Below are positions 24,838 to 34,176 of a DNA stretch of 64,000 nt, one piece after another (within the stretch, counting starts at the first letter, position 1; each line of letters begins with the position of its first letter). A program made the translations under genes and the position numbers. Source of the DNA: Natronomonas pharaonis DSM 2160 (GTDB taxonomy: Archaea; Halobacteriota; Halobacteria; Halobacteriales; Haloarculaceae); assembly GCF_000026045.1 (NCBI RefSeq), contig NC_007426.1, positions 2,418,001-2,482,000 of the forward strand, in the 5' to 3' direction. The notes beneath the pieces are model-generated. The model saw nothing but the letters and a program-made list of their open reading frames with translations. It was not told the origin of the DNA and did no database searches.

Positions 24838-25464
24838 TCATTTCTCGTCGGGGACCTCGGCAATCGTCGTAATCGCACGCGGCGTGCCGGGCGCGCGCTG
24901 CTGAATGCGGTGTTCGAAGGTCTCGAAGCCGGCCGCCGCGAACATCCGGTCGGCCTCGTCCTCGTCGTAGAAGAGCATGATAGCGTCGGCGAGCTTCTGG
25001 AACAGCGTCGAGTTCGGATAGTCGGGGCCGACGACCAGCACCGTTCCGCCGGGCTTCGTGACGCGGCGGGCCTCCGCAAGCGCGTCGACGGGATTGGGCC
25101 AGTACTCGATGGACCCCGACGACCAGTAGGCGTCGAAGCTGTTGTCGTCGAAGGGAAGCCGTTCGGCGTCCCCGCGGTGGAAATTGACGGTCCCACGTTT
25201 GCCGAACTTGGCGTAGGCCTTCGCAAGTTGGTGGGCCGACTGGTCGAGGCCCCACACATCGTCGGTGTGTTCCAACAGCCCCTCGGTCGCGAAGCCGGTC
25301 CCACACCCGACATCCAGCACGCGGTCGCCGTCGTCGATGTCGAACCACGTCAGTGCCTCGTCGCGCATCTCCTCGTTCCAGATGAAGGGGTTGATGGTGT
25401 CGTACGCCTTCGAGAGGTACTTGTAGAAGAGCCGCGCGCGGGCTTTGTCTTCGAGGACTCCCAT
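24838..25464 (-). CDS. SAM-dependent methyltransferase, UbiE/MenG-like
   Basis: 208 residues. Class I methyltransferase motifs: motif I VLDVGCGTGFATEGLL (about 51-66), the acidic post-I residue in WGLDQSAHQL, and motif II near FDAYWSSGSIEYWPNP. The N-terminal KARARLFYKYLSKAYDTINPFIWNEEMR resembles the haloarchaeal family annotated as demethylmenaquinone or 2-phytyl-quinol methyltransferase, so the last step of menaquinone synthesis is plausible but unproven. The ATG at 25464 gives the family start MGVLEDKAR. Confidence 0.83.
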   Translation of the reverse strand: MGVLEDKARARLFYKYLSKAYDTINPFIWNEEMRDEALTWFDIDDGDRVLDVGCGTGFATEGLLEHTDDVWGLDQSAHQLAKAYAKFGKRGTVNFHRGDAERLPFDDNSFDAYWSSGSIEYWPNPVDALAEARRVTKPGGTVLVVGPDYPNSTLFQKLADAIMLFYDEDEADRMFAAAGFETFEHRIQQRAPGTPRAITTIAEVPDEK

Positions 25465-25566
25465 CACGCTACATAGGTTCGGTCGGGCCATAAGACCCCG
25501 GATTCGGGCCGGGCAAGCGGCAAAGAATCGTCAACACTCATTACACGCCCCGCCCACAGGCGAAGT

Positions 25567-26505
25567 ATGGCTTTCGAGGAGATGGACGTCGATACCATCT
25601 GGATGGACGGCGAGTTCGTCGACTGGGACGAGGCACAGACCCACGTGCTGACCCACTCGCTGCACTACGGCACCGGCGTCTTCGAGGGTGCGCGCTGTTA
25701 CGATACCGAGGATGGCCCGGCACTGTTCCGCTGGGAGGAACACCTCGACCGGCTCTTCGAGTCGGCGAAGGTGCTCGACCACGACATCGACCACACACAC
25801 GAGGAAATCACCGACGCGACGCTGCGGCTCATCCGCGAGCAGGGCCTCGAATCCTGCTACATCCGGCCGCTGGTCTACTACGGCTACAACTCGCTGGGCG
25901 TCTCGCCGGAAGACTGCCCGACAAAGACGATGGTCGCCTGCTGGCCGTGGGGGGCCTACCTCGGTGAAGACGCCATCGAAAACGGCGTCGACGTGATGGT
26001 GTCGACGTGGCGGAAACACGCCTCCAGCCAGATTCCGACCAACGTGAAAGCGACCGGTCCGTATATCAACTCCATGCTGGCCGGCGAGGAGGCACGCCGC
26101 AACGGCTACGTCGAGGCAATCGTCCTCAACAAGGAGGGGAAGGTCGCCGAGGGGCCCGGTGAGAACATCTTCATGGTCAACGACGGCGAGATATACACGA
26201 CCGGGCTCTCGGAGTCCATCCTCGACGGCATCACCCGCGATACGGTCATCGAACTGGCGCGTGACCTCGGATACACCGTCCACGACGAGGCCGCTATCGG
26301 CCGCGGACAGCTCTACACCGCCGACGAGCTGTTCTTTACCGGCACGGCCGCCGAGGTCACGCCCATCCGGAGCGTCGACGACACCGAAATCGGCAACGGG
26401 GGCCGCGGCCCGGTCACCGAGGAGATACAGCAGCGGTTCTTCGATTTGGTCGACGGGAAGCTCGACGGCTACGACGAGTGGTTCCTGCCGGTCGAAACAG
26501 AATAA
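25567..26505 (+). CDS. ilvE: Branched-chain amino acid aminotransferase
   Basis: 312 residues, fold type IV PLP enzyme. It transaminates the 2-oxo acids of Leu, Ile and Val with glutamate. The PLP lysine is Lys161 in TNVKATGPYINSML. The family signature EAIVLNKEGKVAEGPGENIFMV and the LHYGTGVFEGARCY loop are intact. Size and motifs match IlvE of the branched-chain class rather than D-amino acid aminotransferase. Confidence 0.95.
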   Translation: MAFEEMDVDTIWMDGEFVDWDEAQTHVLTHSLHYGTGVFEGARCYDTEDGPALFRWEEHLDRLFESAKVLDHDIDHTHEEITDATLRLIREQGLESCYIRPLVYYGYNSLGVSPEDCPTKTMVACWPWGAYLGEDAIENGVDVMVSTWRKHASSQIPTNVKATGPYINSMLAGEEARRNGYVEAIVLNKEGKVAEGPGENIFMVNDGEIYTTGLSESILDGITRDTVIELARDLGYTVHDEAAIGRGQLYTADELFFTGTAAEVTPIRSVDDTEIGNGGRGPVTEEIQQRFFDLVDGKLDGYDEWFLPVETE

Positions 26506-26520
26506 CAGCGTCTGCCGAGG

Positions 26521-27738
26521 TTAGTAGAAGGCTATCGGCGTCCCGGCGGCGTCGTCTTCGGCTATCTTTTCGAGTGCGTCGTCGAAGTCCTCGCGCCGGA
26601 CCTCAGTGCGGCCATCACGGATAGCAAACATTCCGGCTTCCGTAGTGAGACTTTCCAGCTCCGCCCCCGAGAACCCCTCCGTCTCTTCGGCGATAGCTGC
26701 GAGGTCGATGGCCGAGTCAAGCTGCATCCCACGGGAGTGAATCTGGAGAATCTGGGTTCGGCCCTCGATGTCCGGCTCCGGAACCTCGATGAGCCGGTCG
26801 AAGCGACCGGGACGGAGAATCGCGCGGTCGAGCATGTCGAAGCGGTTCGTCGCCGCGATAATCGAGATGTCGCCGCGTCGGTCGAAGCCGTCCATCTCCG
26901 AAAGCAGCTGCATCATCGTCCGCTGGACCTCGGCGTCGCCGGACGTCTTTGACTCCGTCCGCTTGGCGGCGATAGCGTCGATTTCGTCGATGAAGATGAT
27001 GGCGGGTTCGCGCTCGGCGGCCAACTCGAAGAGGTCACGGACAAGCCGTGCGCCCTCGCCGATGAACTTCTGGACCAGCTCGGAGCCGGCCATCTTGATG
27101 AAGGTCGCGTCGGTCTGGTTGGCGACCGCCTTCGCCAGCATCGTCTTCCCCGTCCCGGGCGGCCCGTGCAGAAGCACGCCGGTCGGCGGCTCAATGCCGA
27201 CCTCCTCGAACTTGCCGGGGTTGGTTAGCGGGTCCTCGACAGCCTCACGGACCTCGCGAATCTGTTCGTCGAGGCCGCCGATGTCGGCGTATCCGACATC
27301 CGGGCGCTCGGAGATTTCCATCGCCTGTGCCCGGGCGTCGGTTTCGGCGTCCAACACCGTCTGGATGGCAAAGGAGTCGTTGATTGCGACCCGGTCGCCG
27401 GCCTCCAGTTGGTTGTAAAGCCGAGGCGAGACATCGGTGATGACCTCTTGGTTGTTTCCGTGCTGTTTGAGCAGCACTTGGTCGTCGGTCAGCTCCTCGA
27501 CGGTCGCCAGATACAGCGACGAGGTCTTCAGCGCCTCGTTTTCGGCCTGTAGCTCGCTGACCTCCTCGTGGAGTTCCGATTGCCGCTCGCGGGCGTCCTC
27601 TAGCTGGTCCGCGAGCTCCTCGTGGACCTGTGAAACCTCGATGAAGTGGTTCCGAAGCGCGGCCAGGCGCTCGGCCTCGGACATCTCGGGGTCGAGGTTG
27701 AGCGTCGGCCGGTCCGGAAGCGAGGGACTATGCGACAT
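26521..27738 (-). CDS. pan: Proteasome-activating nucleotidase (PAN)
   Basis: 405 residues. It unfolds substrates for the 20S proteasome. An N-terminal coiled coil (about 18-75) is followed by an OB domain (about 76-135) and an AAA+ module with Walker A GPPGTGKT (192-199), Walker B IIFIDEID (247-254) and a second region of homology ending in the arginine finger ILRPGRFDR. The C-terminus is ...PIAFY. PANs usually end in hydrophobic-Tyr-any residue to dock in the 20S pockets; here the tyrosine is the very last residue. Haloarchaea often have two PANs, and I cannot tell which this is. Confidence 0.94.
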   Translation of the reverse strand: MSHSPSLPDRPTLNLDPEMSEAERLAALRNHFIEVSQVHEELADQLEDARERQSELHEEVSELQAENEALKTSSLYLATVEELTDDQVLLKQHGNNQEVITDVSPRLYNQLEAGDRVAINDSFAIQTVLDAETDARAQAMEISERPDVGYADIGGLDEQIREVREAVEDPLTNPGKFEEVGIEPPTGVLLHGPPGTGKTMLAKAVANQTDATFIKMAGSELVQKFIGEGARLVRDLFELAAEREPAIIFIDEIDAIAAKRTESKTSGDAEVQRTMMQLLSEMDGFDRRGDISIIAATNRFDMLDRAILRPGRFDRLIEVPEPDIEGRTQILQIHSRGMQLDSAIDLAAIAEETEGFSGAELESLTTEAGMFAIRDGRTEVRREDFDDALEKIAEDDAAGTPIAFY

Positions 27739-27848
27739 TAGCCGTCGATAGGCGTTGGAGATTAAAAGGGCCTTTGGGTGGGGGAGAGCGTTGCGGTACC
27801 GAGTGACACGCTGCTTTCCGGCGGTTCTGACCCCCAGCGGGGGACATA

Positions 27849-29642
27849 TCACTCCTCGAGCGACTCGTACTCGGCGACCATCTCGTCGTAGGTGTCGATA
27901 GCCGACTCGACGGGGTCGGCCGTCGACATATCGATTCCGGCCGTCTCCAGCAGCTCCAGCGGGTAGCCGCGCGAGCCGGACCGGAGGAACTCGCGGTAGT
28001 CGGCGGCCGCCGACGCACCGTCGCGCTCGATGCGGTCGACGATGGCCGTCGCCGCGCTGATGCCCGTCGCATACTGGTAGACGTAGTAGGCGCGATAGAA
28101 GTGGGGAATCCGCATCCACTCGCGCGCGATGTGGTCGTCAACGACCGCCGGCTCGTAGTACTCGGCCTTCAACTCCCGGTACAGTTCGTCGAGCCGGTCC
28201 GGCGTCAGCGCCTCGCCGGCCGCGTTCAACTCGTGGGCGCGGTGCTCGAAGTCGGCGAACATCGTCTGTCGGAACAGCGTCGACCGGAACCGTTCGAGAT
28301 ACTCATCAAGGACGTGCCGTCGGAAGGCAGCATCATCGACCGTTTCGAGAAGGTGTTTCGTCAGCAGCGTCTCGTTGACCGTTGAGGCGATTTCGGCGAC
28401 GAATATCTCGTAGTTCGAGTAGGTGTACGGCTGTGTCTCGCTTGTCAACTCCGAGTGCATCGAGTGGCCGAGTTCGTGGGCCAGCGTGTACATCGAGGAG
28501 ATGTCGTCCTGATAGTTCAGCAGGATATATGGCTGGCTGTCGTAGGTTCCCCCGCTGTAGGCACCGGACTGCTTGTTTTCGGTCTCGTAGACATCGACCC
28601 ATTGGGATTCGAGCCCCTCGGCCATCCGGTCGCGGTAGTCGTCTCCGAGTGGCGCAACGGCGTCGATGACGTACGATTTGGCCTGCTCGTAGTCGACAGT
28701 CGGGCTCTCGTCGTTTTCAAGCGGCGCGTACAGGTCCCACATCCGGAGTTCGTCGACGCCGAGACAGTCGCGTTTCAGCGCCGCATGCCGGTGAAGAACA
28801 TCGAGGTTGTCCTCGACGGTCTCGACAAGCGTCTCGTAGACCGCCACGGGAACGTTTGGGCCGTTGAGGGCTGCCTCGCGGGCCGAGTCGTAGTTCCGCG
28901 CGGCTGCGAGCTTCTCGTCGGCCTTGACGCTCTTTTTATACGCAGTGGCGACGCTGTTGCGGTAGTCCGCCCACTCGTCGTAGAATGACTCATACACCCG
29001 GCGGCGGAACTCGCGGTTGGGGTGTTTCTGGAGTGTCGTGAAGTTCGATAGGGTAATCGGCTGCGGCTCGCCGTCCGGGTCCTCGACAGCAGGGAACTCC
29101 ATATCGGCGTTTGTCAGCATGTTGTACACGTCACCGGCGGCGTCGGTCACGTCGCCGAGGTCGGCAAGCAGCTCTTCGATTTCGGCCGACCGCGTGTGCG
29201 GCTTCATCCGCAGCACGTCGTCGAAGTAGTGGTCGTACGTCTCCAGGGCGGGGTTTTCGTCGATATACTCGTCGATAGTCTCGCGGTCGAGGGCCTGTAG
29301 CTCCGGCTCGATGAAGCTGGCGGCGCTGGAGGCGTCGGCCGCCAGCGACCGCGCACGCGCCGTAAGCGCCTGATACGTCTGGTCCGTCGTGTCCTCGTCT
29401 TTCCGCATCCGGGCGTAGGCAGCGACGTTGGCTGCCTGCCGCATCACCGACTCACGGAGTTCCAGCACCGACTGGAGCGTCTCCGGGCTTTCGGTGACCC
29501 GGCCCTCGTAGGCCGCGAGGTCCTCAAGCCGACCTTCGAGTTCTCCGAAGGCGTCCTCCCACGCCTCGTCGTCAGCAAAGAGGTCCGTGAGGTCCCACGT
29601 GTACGTCTCGTCGATGTCGCTTCGCTCGGGAACCGAACTCAT
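27849..29642 (-). CDS. pepF: Oligoendopeptidase F (M3 family)
   Basis: 597 residues, a zinc metallopeptidase that trims peptides of roughly 7-17 residues in the cytoplasm. The zinc motif HELGH is at 389-393, with the third ligand Glu in the downstream [11 protein letters not shown] segment. The N-terminal lobe is the helical PepF domain ([15 protein letters not shown]). The start [18 protein letters not shown] is where family resemblance begins; the upstream extension is Pro/Ser/Arg-rich and overlaps truA antisense-like sequence. It lies beside PAN in the same direction, so both may act in protein turnover. Confidence 0.94.
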   Translation of the reverse strand: MSSVPERSDIDETYTWDLTDLFADDEAWEDAFGELEGRLEDLAAYEGRVTESPETLQSVLELRESVMRQAANVAAYARMRKDEDTTDQTYQALTARARSLAADASSAASFIEPELQALDRETIDEYIDENPALETYDHYFDDVLRMKPHTRSAEIEELLADLGDVTDAAGDVYNMLTNADMEFPAVEDPDGEPQPITLSNFTTLQKHPNREFRRRVYESFYDEWADYRNSVATAYKKSVKADEKLAAARNYDSAREAALNGPNVPVAVYETLVETVEDNLDVLHRHAALKRDCLGVDELRMWDLYAPLENDESPTVDYEQAKSYVIDAVAPLGDDYRDRMAEGLESQWVDVYETENKQSGAYSGGTYDSQPYILLNYQDDISSMYTLAHELGHSMHSELTSETQPYTYSNYEIFVAEIASTVNETLLTKHLLETVDDAAFRRHVLDEYLERFRSTLFRQTMFADFEHRAHELNAAGEALTPDRLDELYRELKAEYYEPAVVDDHIAREWMRIPHFYRAYYVYQYATGISAATAIVDRIERDGASAAADYREFLRSGSRGYPLELLETAGIDMSTADPVESAIDTYDEMVAEYESLEE

Positions 29643-29679
29643 GGCGGCGTCTTCGGCCGGCGCGACCCTAAACCCGTCG

Positions 29680-30483
29680 TCACTCGGGCGGCGAGAGCGC
29701 GCCGGCAACGCGGGCGTCGGCCAACCGTTGGCGGCGGCGCGTCGCAAAGACCGTCCGGGCTGATTCAGCAGCACGGTCATCGACCGTGAACTCGACGCCC
29801 GGATAGACGACATCGGCCAACAGCAGCGGCTCGGGTGGCGCGGCGGCGATACCGTCCGCCCCTGAGAGCGGGTCGTCGTCGAGGGCGCGGCCGAGAAACG
29901 AAAGCGGCCGCTCACCGCGGGCGACGGCGGCGACGGCGGCGACGAGCCGCCGGACGAGCTGGCGGGCGAAGCCGCCCGCACGGCAGTCAACGACGAGAAA
30001 GGGCCCCTGCCGGCGGAGCCGCATCGACAGCGTCCGTTCCGTGCCGCGGTCGTCGGGCGTGAAGTTGTGGAAGTCATGCGACCCGGAGAGCCGGGCACAG
30101 GCTGCGCGCGCCCGTGTCGTATCGGCGGACGGCTCCGGCGCATACAGGAAGTACCGGTAGGCACGCGCCGTCGCGTCGTGTGTCGCATGAAAGGCGTCGC
30201 CGACATCGGCGGCGGCCCACGCCCGAACGGACGCGGGAAGTTCGCCGTTGAGCGCCCGCGGCAGGAGCCACGCCGGAGCCTCGAAGGCAACCGTCTGTGC
30301 GCGCGCCGAGACGCCGGCATCGGTGCGGCCGGCGGCGGCGTAGCCGGGGGGCCTGCCGTCCTCGAAGGCGACGCCGAGCGACGACAACGCCTCGAACAGC
30401 GCGTTTTCGACGGTTTCGCCGTGGGGCTGCCGCTGAAACCCGCGGAAGCCGGTCCCGTCGTAGGCGATTCGGAAGGCGCGCAT
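29680..30483 (-). CDS. truA: tRNA pseudouridine(38-40) synthase TruA
   Basis: 267 residues. The catalytic Asp55 lies in the TruA motif AGRTDAGVSA. The N-terminal MRAFRIAYDGTGFRGFQRQP and the DFHNFT and RLVRRLV segments are typical. It modifies the anticodon stem-loop of many tRNAs. It begins 3 nt after the hisS stop, so the two are one transcript. Confidence 0.94.
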   Translation of the reverse strand: MRAFRIAYDGTGFRGFQRQPHGETVENALFEALSSLGVAFEDGRPPGYAAAGRTDAGVSARAQTVAFEAPAWLLPRALNGELPASVRAWAAADVGDAFHATHDATARAYRYFLYAPEPSADTTRARAACARLSGSHDFHNFTPDDRGTERTLSMRLRRQGPFLVVDCRAGGFARQLVRRLVAAVAAVARGERPLSFLGRALDDDPLSGADGIAAAPPEPLLLADVVYPGVEFTVDDRAAESARTVFATRRRQRLADARVAGALSPPE

Positions 30484-30486
30484 CCC

Positions 30487-31785
30487 TCAGGCGTAGTCGT
30501 CGTAGGTGGGCCGTCCCTCCTCGGGCGGGAACGCCGCGAGCGGCACCTGCGTCTGGTCGCCGCTTGCCATGTCTTTCAGCGTCACGGCGTCGTCTTCGAG
30601 GTCCTGTTCGCCGACGACGACGACCGTCTCGGCGTTGATGCCGTCCGCATAGGAGAGCTGGTCGCCGAAGCCGCGGTCCGAGAGGTCAGTCTCGACGACG
30701 TGGCCGAGTGCTCGAAGCTCTCTGGCGACATCGAGGGCGACATCGCGGGTGTCGCCAACCGTCAGAACGTAGTAGTCGGTCGAAAGCTCCTCGGCCGGCC
30801 AAACGCCCGCCCGCTGGCAGAGCAGCGACAGTGTCTCGTGGCCGATACCGACACCGACAGCGGGCGTTGGCTGGCCCCCGAAGCTCTCGATGAGGTCGTC
30901 ATAGCGGCCGCCGCCGAAGACCGACCGCGAGACCTCGCCGCTGGTGTCGAAACACTCGAAGACGACACCGGTGTAGTAATCGAGACCGCGGGCCGTCTCC
31001 AGCGAGACCGAGCAGAACTCGCGGACGCCGAAGTCCGCAGCGGCGTCGAGGACGGCCTGCAGGTTCTCGACAGCGGCCTCGACACGGTCGGTGCCGGCGA
31101 ATTCGACGAGTTCCGAGAGGTCGTCGGTGCGGAGCAGCGAATCGAAGGTGTCGGCTTCCTCGTGTGTCAGTCCCGCGCCGACGAGCAGCGAGCGGTACTC
31201 TTCGTCGTCGATTTTTTCGCGTTTGTCGACCGCGCGGATGGCGTCAGTCGTGTCAACGTCGCTGTCCATCGCCGCCAGCAGACCACCGAGGATATCTCGG
31301 TGCGAGACGCGGAACTCGAAGTCCGCACCGTCGAGGCCCAAGTCGGTCAAGGCGTCGGCGGCGGTCGCGAGGACTTCTGCGTCGGCCTCCGGGCGCTCGG
31401 AGCCGAAGATGTCGATGTTCGTCTGGTAGAACTCCCTGAAACGGCCTTGCTGGACCTGCTCGTAGCGCCAGAAGGGCCGCGTCGAGAACCACTTGACCGG
31501 CTTGGCGAGCGCCTGCTGTTTCGCGACGACCATCCGGGCGACCGTCGGCGTCAGCTCCGGCGTCAGCGAGACCTCGCGGCCGCCCTTGTCCTCGAAGGCG
31601 TACAGTTCCTCGACGATTTCTTCGCCGGATTTGTCGACGTATAGCTGCGTCCGTTCGAGGGCGGGGGTGCCGACCTCGCGGAAGCCATAGCGTCGAGCGC
31701 GCGTTTCGATGGTGTCTGTGACCTCCCGGCGGGCGGACATTTCGCCGGGGTAGAACTCACGGAAGCCCTTCAGGCCGTCGTACAT
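30487..31785 (-). CDS. hisS: Histidyl-tRNA synthetase
   Basis: 432 residues, class II synthetase. Motif 2 is seen in STRPFWRYEQVQQGRFREFYQ, the histidine-binding signature in SLETARGLDYYTGVVFE, and motif 3 in PAVGVGIGHETL. A C-terminal anticodon-binding domain spans about 335-425. The start MYDGLKGFREFYPGEM fits the family. First gene of the hisS-truA pair. Confidence 0.96.
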   Translation of the reverse strand: MYDGLKGFREFYPGEMSARREVTDTIETRARRYGFREVGTPALERTQLYVDKSGEEIVEELYAFEDKGGREVSLTPELTPTVARMVVAKQQALAKPVKWFSTRPFWRYEQVQQGRFREFYQTNIDIFGSERPEADAEVLATAADALTDLGLDGADFEFRVSHRDILGGLLAAMDSDVDTTDAIRAVDKREKIDDEEYRSLLVGAGLTHEEADTFDSLLRTDDLSELVEFAGTDRVEAAVENLQAVLDAAADFGVREFCSVSLETARGLDYYTGVVFECFDTSGEVSRSVFGGGRYDDLIESFGGQPTPAVGVGIGHETLSLLCQRAGVWPAEELSTDYYVLTVGDTRDVALDVARELRALGHVVETDLSDRGFGDQLSYADGINAETVVVVGEQDLEDDAVTLKDMASGDQTQVPLAAFPPEEGRPTYDDYA

Positions 31786-31850
31786 ACGGGCGGCTTCGAC
31801 GGCGAGGGCCTAAAAGGTGCGATTGTCGACTGCAGCGGCGGCGTCGGGGG

Positions 31851-32126
31851 TTAGTCTTCGACGACGACCTCGACCGGCTCCTCGTCGTCGTCCAGTTCCT
31901 CGTCGCCACCGGACTGCTGTTGCTGATAGAAAAGCGCCGCGGCGACCCCAAGGACGAGCCACGACCGCCAGTTGGCGAGGTTGAGCGTGTACCCGATGCC
32001 GAACGGTTTCTTTACGAGCATCCCCTCGCCGGGTTGCCAGTACGCCGAAAGCATCCGGCTGATGGAGGGCCGTTCGAAGTTGTACGGGATACCGAACAGC
32101 TCACCGGACTGCGGCTTGTCTGTCAT
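31851..32126 (-). CDS. DUF5808-like small membrane protein
   Basis: 91 residues: a conserved soluble start (SGELFGIPYNFERPSISRML, then PGEGMLVKKPFGIGYTLNLANWRSW), one transmembrane helix (about 58-72) and a very acidic C-terminus. This matches the haloarchaeal/bacterial family annotated DUF5808, whose function is unknown. The ATG at 32126 is chosen; the open frame above it reads as non-coding. Divergent from the glutathionyl-reductase-like gene, 77 nt apart. Confidence 0.85.
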   Translation of the reverse strand: MTDKPQSGELFGIPYNFERPSISRMLSAYWQPGEGMLVKKPFGIGYTLNLANWRSWLVLGVAAALFYQQQQSGGDEELDDDEEPVEVVVED

Positions 32127-32203
32127 ACCTACCCCTACGTCGGACCGGGACTTATCTGCTGTGGTGGGACGGGAACTATCAGGCCCGGGCCCGAAACGAT
32201 AGT

Positions 32204-33163
32204 ATGCACCAGTTCCTCGACGGCGAGTGGGTGACAGAGTACGAGGCGACAAACGAAGACGGCGAGTTCGAGCGGCAGACGACGACGTTCCGCGACCGGG
32301 TCGACCCCGAGGAGGCGACGGCCGGCCGGTATCATCTCTACGTGAGTTACGCCTGTCCGTGGGCCCACCGGACGCTCATCGCCCGGAGGCTGCTCGGCCT
32401 TGAAGACGTTATCTCGGTCGATGTCGTCGACCCCTACCGCGCAGCGGACGGCTGGCAGTTCAGCCCGGAAAAGGACGGCTGCACGCCGGATACGGTCAAC
32501 GGCTTCGATTACCTCCGGGAGGCCTACGTCGCCGCCGACCCGAACTACACCGGGCGTGTGACCGTGCCGGTGCTGTGGGACACCGTCGAGGACACCATCG
32601 TCAACAACGAATCCAGAGAGATACTCCGGAACCTGACGACGGTGTTTGCCGACCTCGGCAACGGGGTCGACCTCTCGCCGGAAGGGTTGCGCGACGACAT
32701 CGATGACGCGCTCGACCGCATCTACGAACCGATAAACAACGGCGTCTACCGCACCGGGTTCGCCGACTCACAGGCGGCCTACGACGACGCTGTCGCGGAG
32801 CTTTTCGATGCACTCGACTACTGGAATTCGGTGCTCGAAGACCAGCGGTACCTCGTCGGCGACCGGCTGACCGAAGCGGATATCGCGATGTACACGACGC
32901 TTGTCAGGTTCGATGAAGTGTATCACACCCACTTCATGTGCAACCGTCGGCTCATCCGCGAGTACGACACGCTCTGGCCGTACCTCCGGGACCTCTATAC
33001 GACGTTAGGCTTCGGCGAGACGACGCGGATGGACCATATCAAGGAACATTACTACACGACCCACCCCGACGTGAGCCCGAAGCGAATCATTCCGGCCGGA
33101 CCAGCCCCCGACTTTGAAGCGCCACACGACCGCGACGAGTTGGCCGGCGAGCCACCGGTCTGA
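32204..33163 (+). CDS. Glutathionyl-hydroquinone reductase-like protein (Xi-class GST)
   Basis: 319 residues. The thioredoxin-like N-domain carries the Xi-class motif YVSYACPWAHRT with the active-site Cys51. The helical C-domain contains YLVGDRLTEADIAMYTTLVRFDEVYHTHF, with conserved tyrosines of this class. In bacteria these enzymes reduce glutathionyl-hydroquinones. Haloarchaea generally use gamma-glutamylcysteine instead of glutathione, so the thiol partner here is probably different. Start at the ATG 78 nt from the divergent DUF5808 gene. Confidence 0.9.
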   Translation: MHQFLDGEWVTEYEATNEDGEFERQTTTFRDRVDPEEATAGRYHLYVSYACPWAHRTLIARRLLGLEDVISVDVVDPYRAADGWQFSPEKDGCTPDTVNGFDYLREAYVAADPNYTGRVTVPVLWDTVEDTIVNNESREILRNLTTVFADLGNGVDLSPEGLRDDIDDALDRIYEPINNGVYRTGFADSQAAYDDAVAELFDALDYWNSVLEDQRYLVGDRLTEADIAMYTTLVRFDEVYHTHFMCNRRLIREYDTLWPYLRDLYTTLGFGETTRMDHIKEHYYTTHPDVSPKRIIPAGPAPDFEAPHDRDELAGEPPV

Positions 33164-33256
33164 GGCCACATCGAGCCGCCGCCGTTCGCCCGCGTCGGTA
33201 CCCCATGAGAACCGCCAACAAGCATATATGCATGGGTGGTATACACACCCATAGCC

Positions 33257-33418
33257 ATGCCCGACACGAAGCGCGGCCGCGAACGGAAGGGAATGAAGAA
33301 GCAAGAGCAGCGCCGTCGGCGCGAAATCGAGCGCGCAATGGAAGCGCGTGACCACGAAATCGACCTTGATGCGGTCTACGAGGACGAAGAGGAGCTGGAA
33401 ATCGAACTCGACCGTTGA
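33257..33418 (+). CDS. 53-residue highly charged protein
   Basis: MPDTKRGRERKG is followed by an Arg/Lys/Gln-rich helix and an acidic C-terminal helix, giving a strongly dipolar single coiled-coil-like peptide. A TATA-like CATATATG (33222-33229) lies about 30 nt upstream. The start region holds an imperfect dyad GGGTG...CACCC (33234-33250) at the expected transcription start, which could be an operator. Seen widely in haloarchaea as a small hypothetical protein; the function is unknown. Confidence 0.75.
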   Translation: MPDTKRGRERKGMKKQEQRRRREIERAMEARDHEIDLDAVYEDEEELEIELDR

Positions 33419-33537
33419 GCGTCGCTCGACGGCGTGTTTCGTCTTCTCCGAAGCAGTGACCGCCCGATAGCCGCGCGTGTTCCGAACCGGCTTCGGCGTT
33501 CGAAGCGACTTATACCCGGCACGCACAAGCAGCTAGT

Positions 33538-34002
33538 ATGACCGACTACGAGCTCGATGCGGTCGACCGGGAGATACTCTATGCGCTGCAGGAGGAAGCA
33601 CGGAACCTCTCGTCGAGCGACATCGCCGAGCGAACCGACGCCTCCTCAAGCACGGTCCGCAAGCGTATCCAGCGGCTCGAGTCGGAGGGTGTTATCAAGG
33701 GATACAGCGCCAACATCGACTACACGAAGTCGGGATATCCGATTCGAATGTTGCTTTACTGTACCGCGCCGATACCCGAACGGGGCGAATACATCGACGA
33801 CATCCTCGACATTCCGGGGGTTGTCTCGGCACAAGAACTCGTCACGGGCGAACAGAACCTACTCGTGACGGCTGTAGGCGAAACCGACCAGGACATCACG
33901 CCGGTCGCACAGCAGATCGCCGATATGGGATTGACCATTACCGACGAGGTACTCGTCCGTAGCCACCGGTCGACGCCGTTCGATGATTTTTCGTCTGAGT
34001 GA
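33538..34002 (+). CDS. Lrp/AsnC family transcriptional regulator
   Basis: 154 residues. The N-terminal helix-turn-helix (about 4-50: LDAVDREILYALQEEARNLSSSDIAERTDASSSTVRKR, given here as key spans only) is followed by an RAM/ACT-like ligand domain (about 60-145). It forms octamers or dimers in the family and senses amino acids or other small molecules. A TATA-like TTATACC lies just upstream. It is the last gene before the tnpB element and the dab operon. The nearby dab promoter has phased palindromes of a type Lrp proteins bind, but no direct link is shown. Confidence 0.9.
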   Translation: MTDYELDAVDREILYALQEEARNLSSSDIAERTDASSSTVRKRIQRLESEGVIKGYSANIDYTKSGYPIRMLLYCTAPIPERGEYIDDILDIPGVVSAQELVTGEQNLLVTAVGETDQDITPVAQQIADMGLTITDEVLVRSHRSTPFDDFSSE

Positions 34003-34120
34003 GGACGGTCAGGCACCCGATACCGCGCAGGCAAGCCTCGGGAAGCCTGCTTCACACTCGAATCACCGCTGAATCGGACGCTCGCCGCCGCTACGTGCCG
34101 AGGCCGGCACGAACCTTCAC

Positions 34121-34176
34121 GTGAACTACCCCTGCCTACTCGCCTGCTTCGCAGGCTCCTTGAGGCAGGGGCTTCC
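34121..34176 (-). ncRNA. Right-end hairpin / candidate reRNA (omega RNA) 3' scaffold of the first TnpB
   Basis: CCCCTGCCT (34129-34137) pairs with AGGCAGGGG (34163-34171), enclosing an inner GCCTGC/GCAGGC hairpin. The structure overlaps the last codons of tnpB, as in known TnpB guide RNAs, whose scaffold is the tnpB 3' end plus right end and whose guide is the flanking host DNA. By that rule the guide would be the complement of about 34101-34120. Expression is inferred, not seen. Confidence 0.5.

Noticed and set aside
30067-31644. 525-codon frame opposite hisS and truA
   Set aside because: It spans two genuine genes on the other strand and has no recognisable domain.
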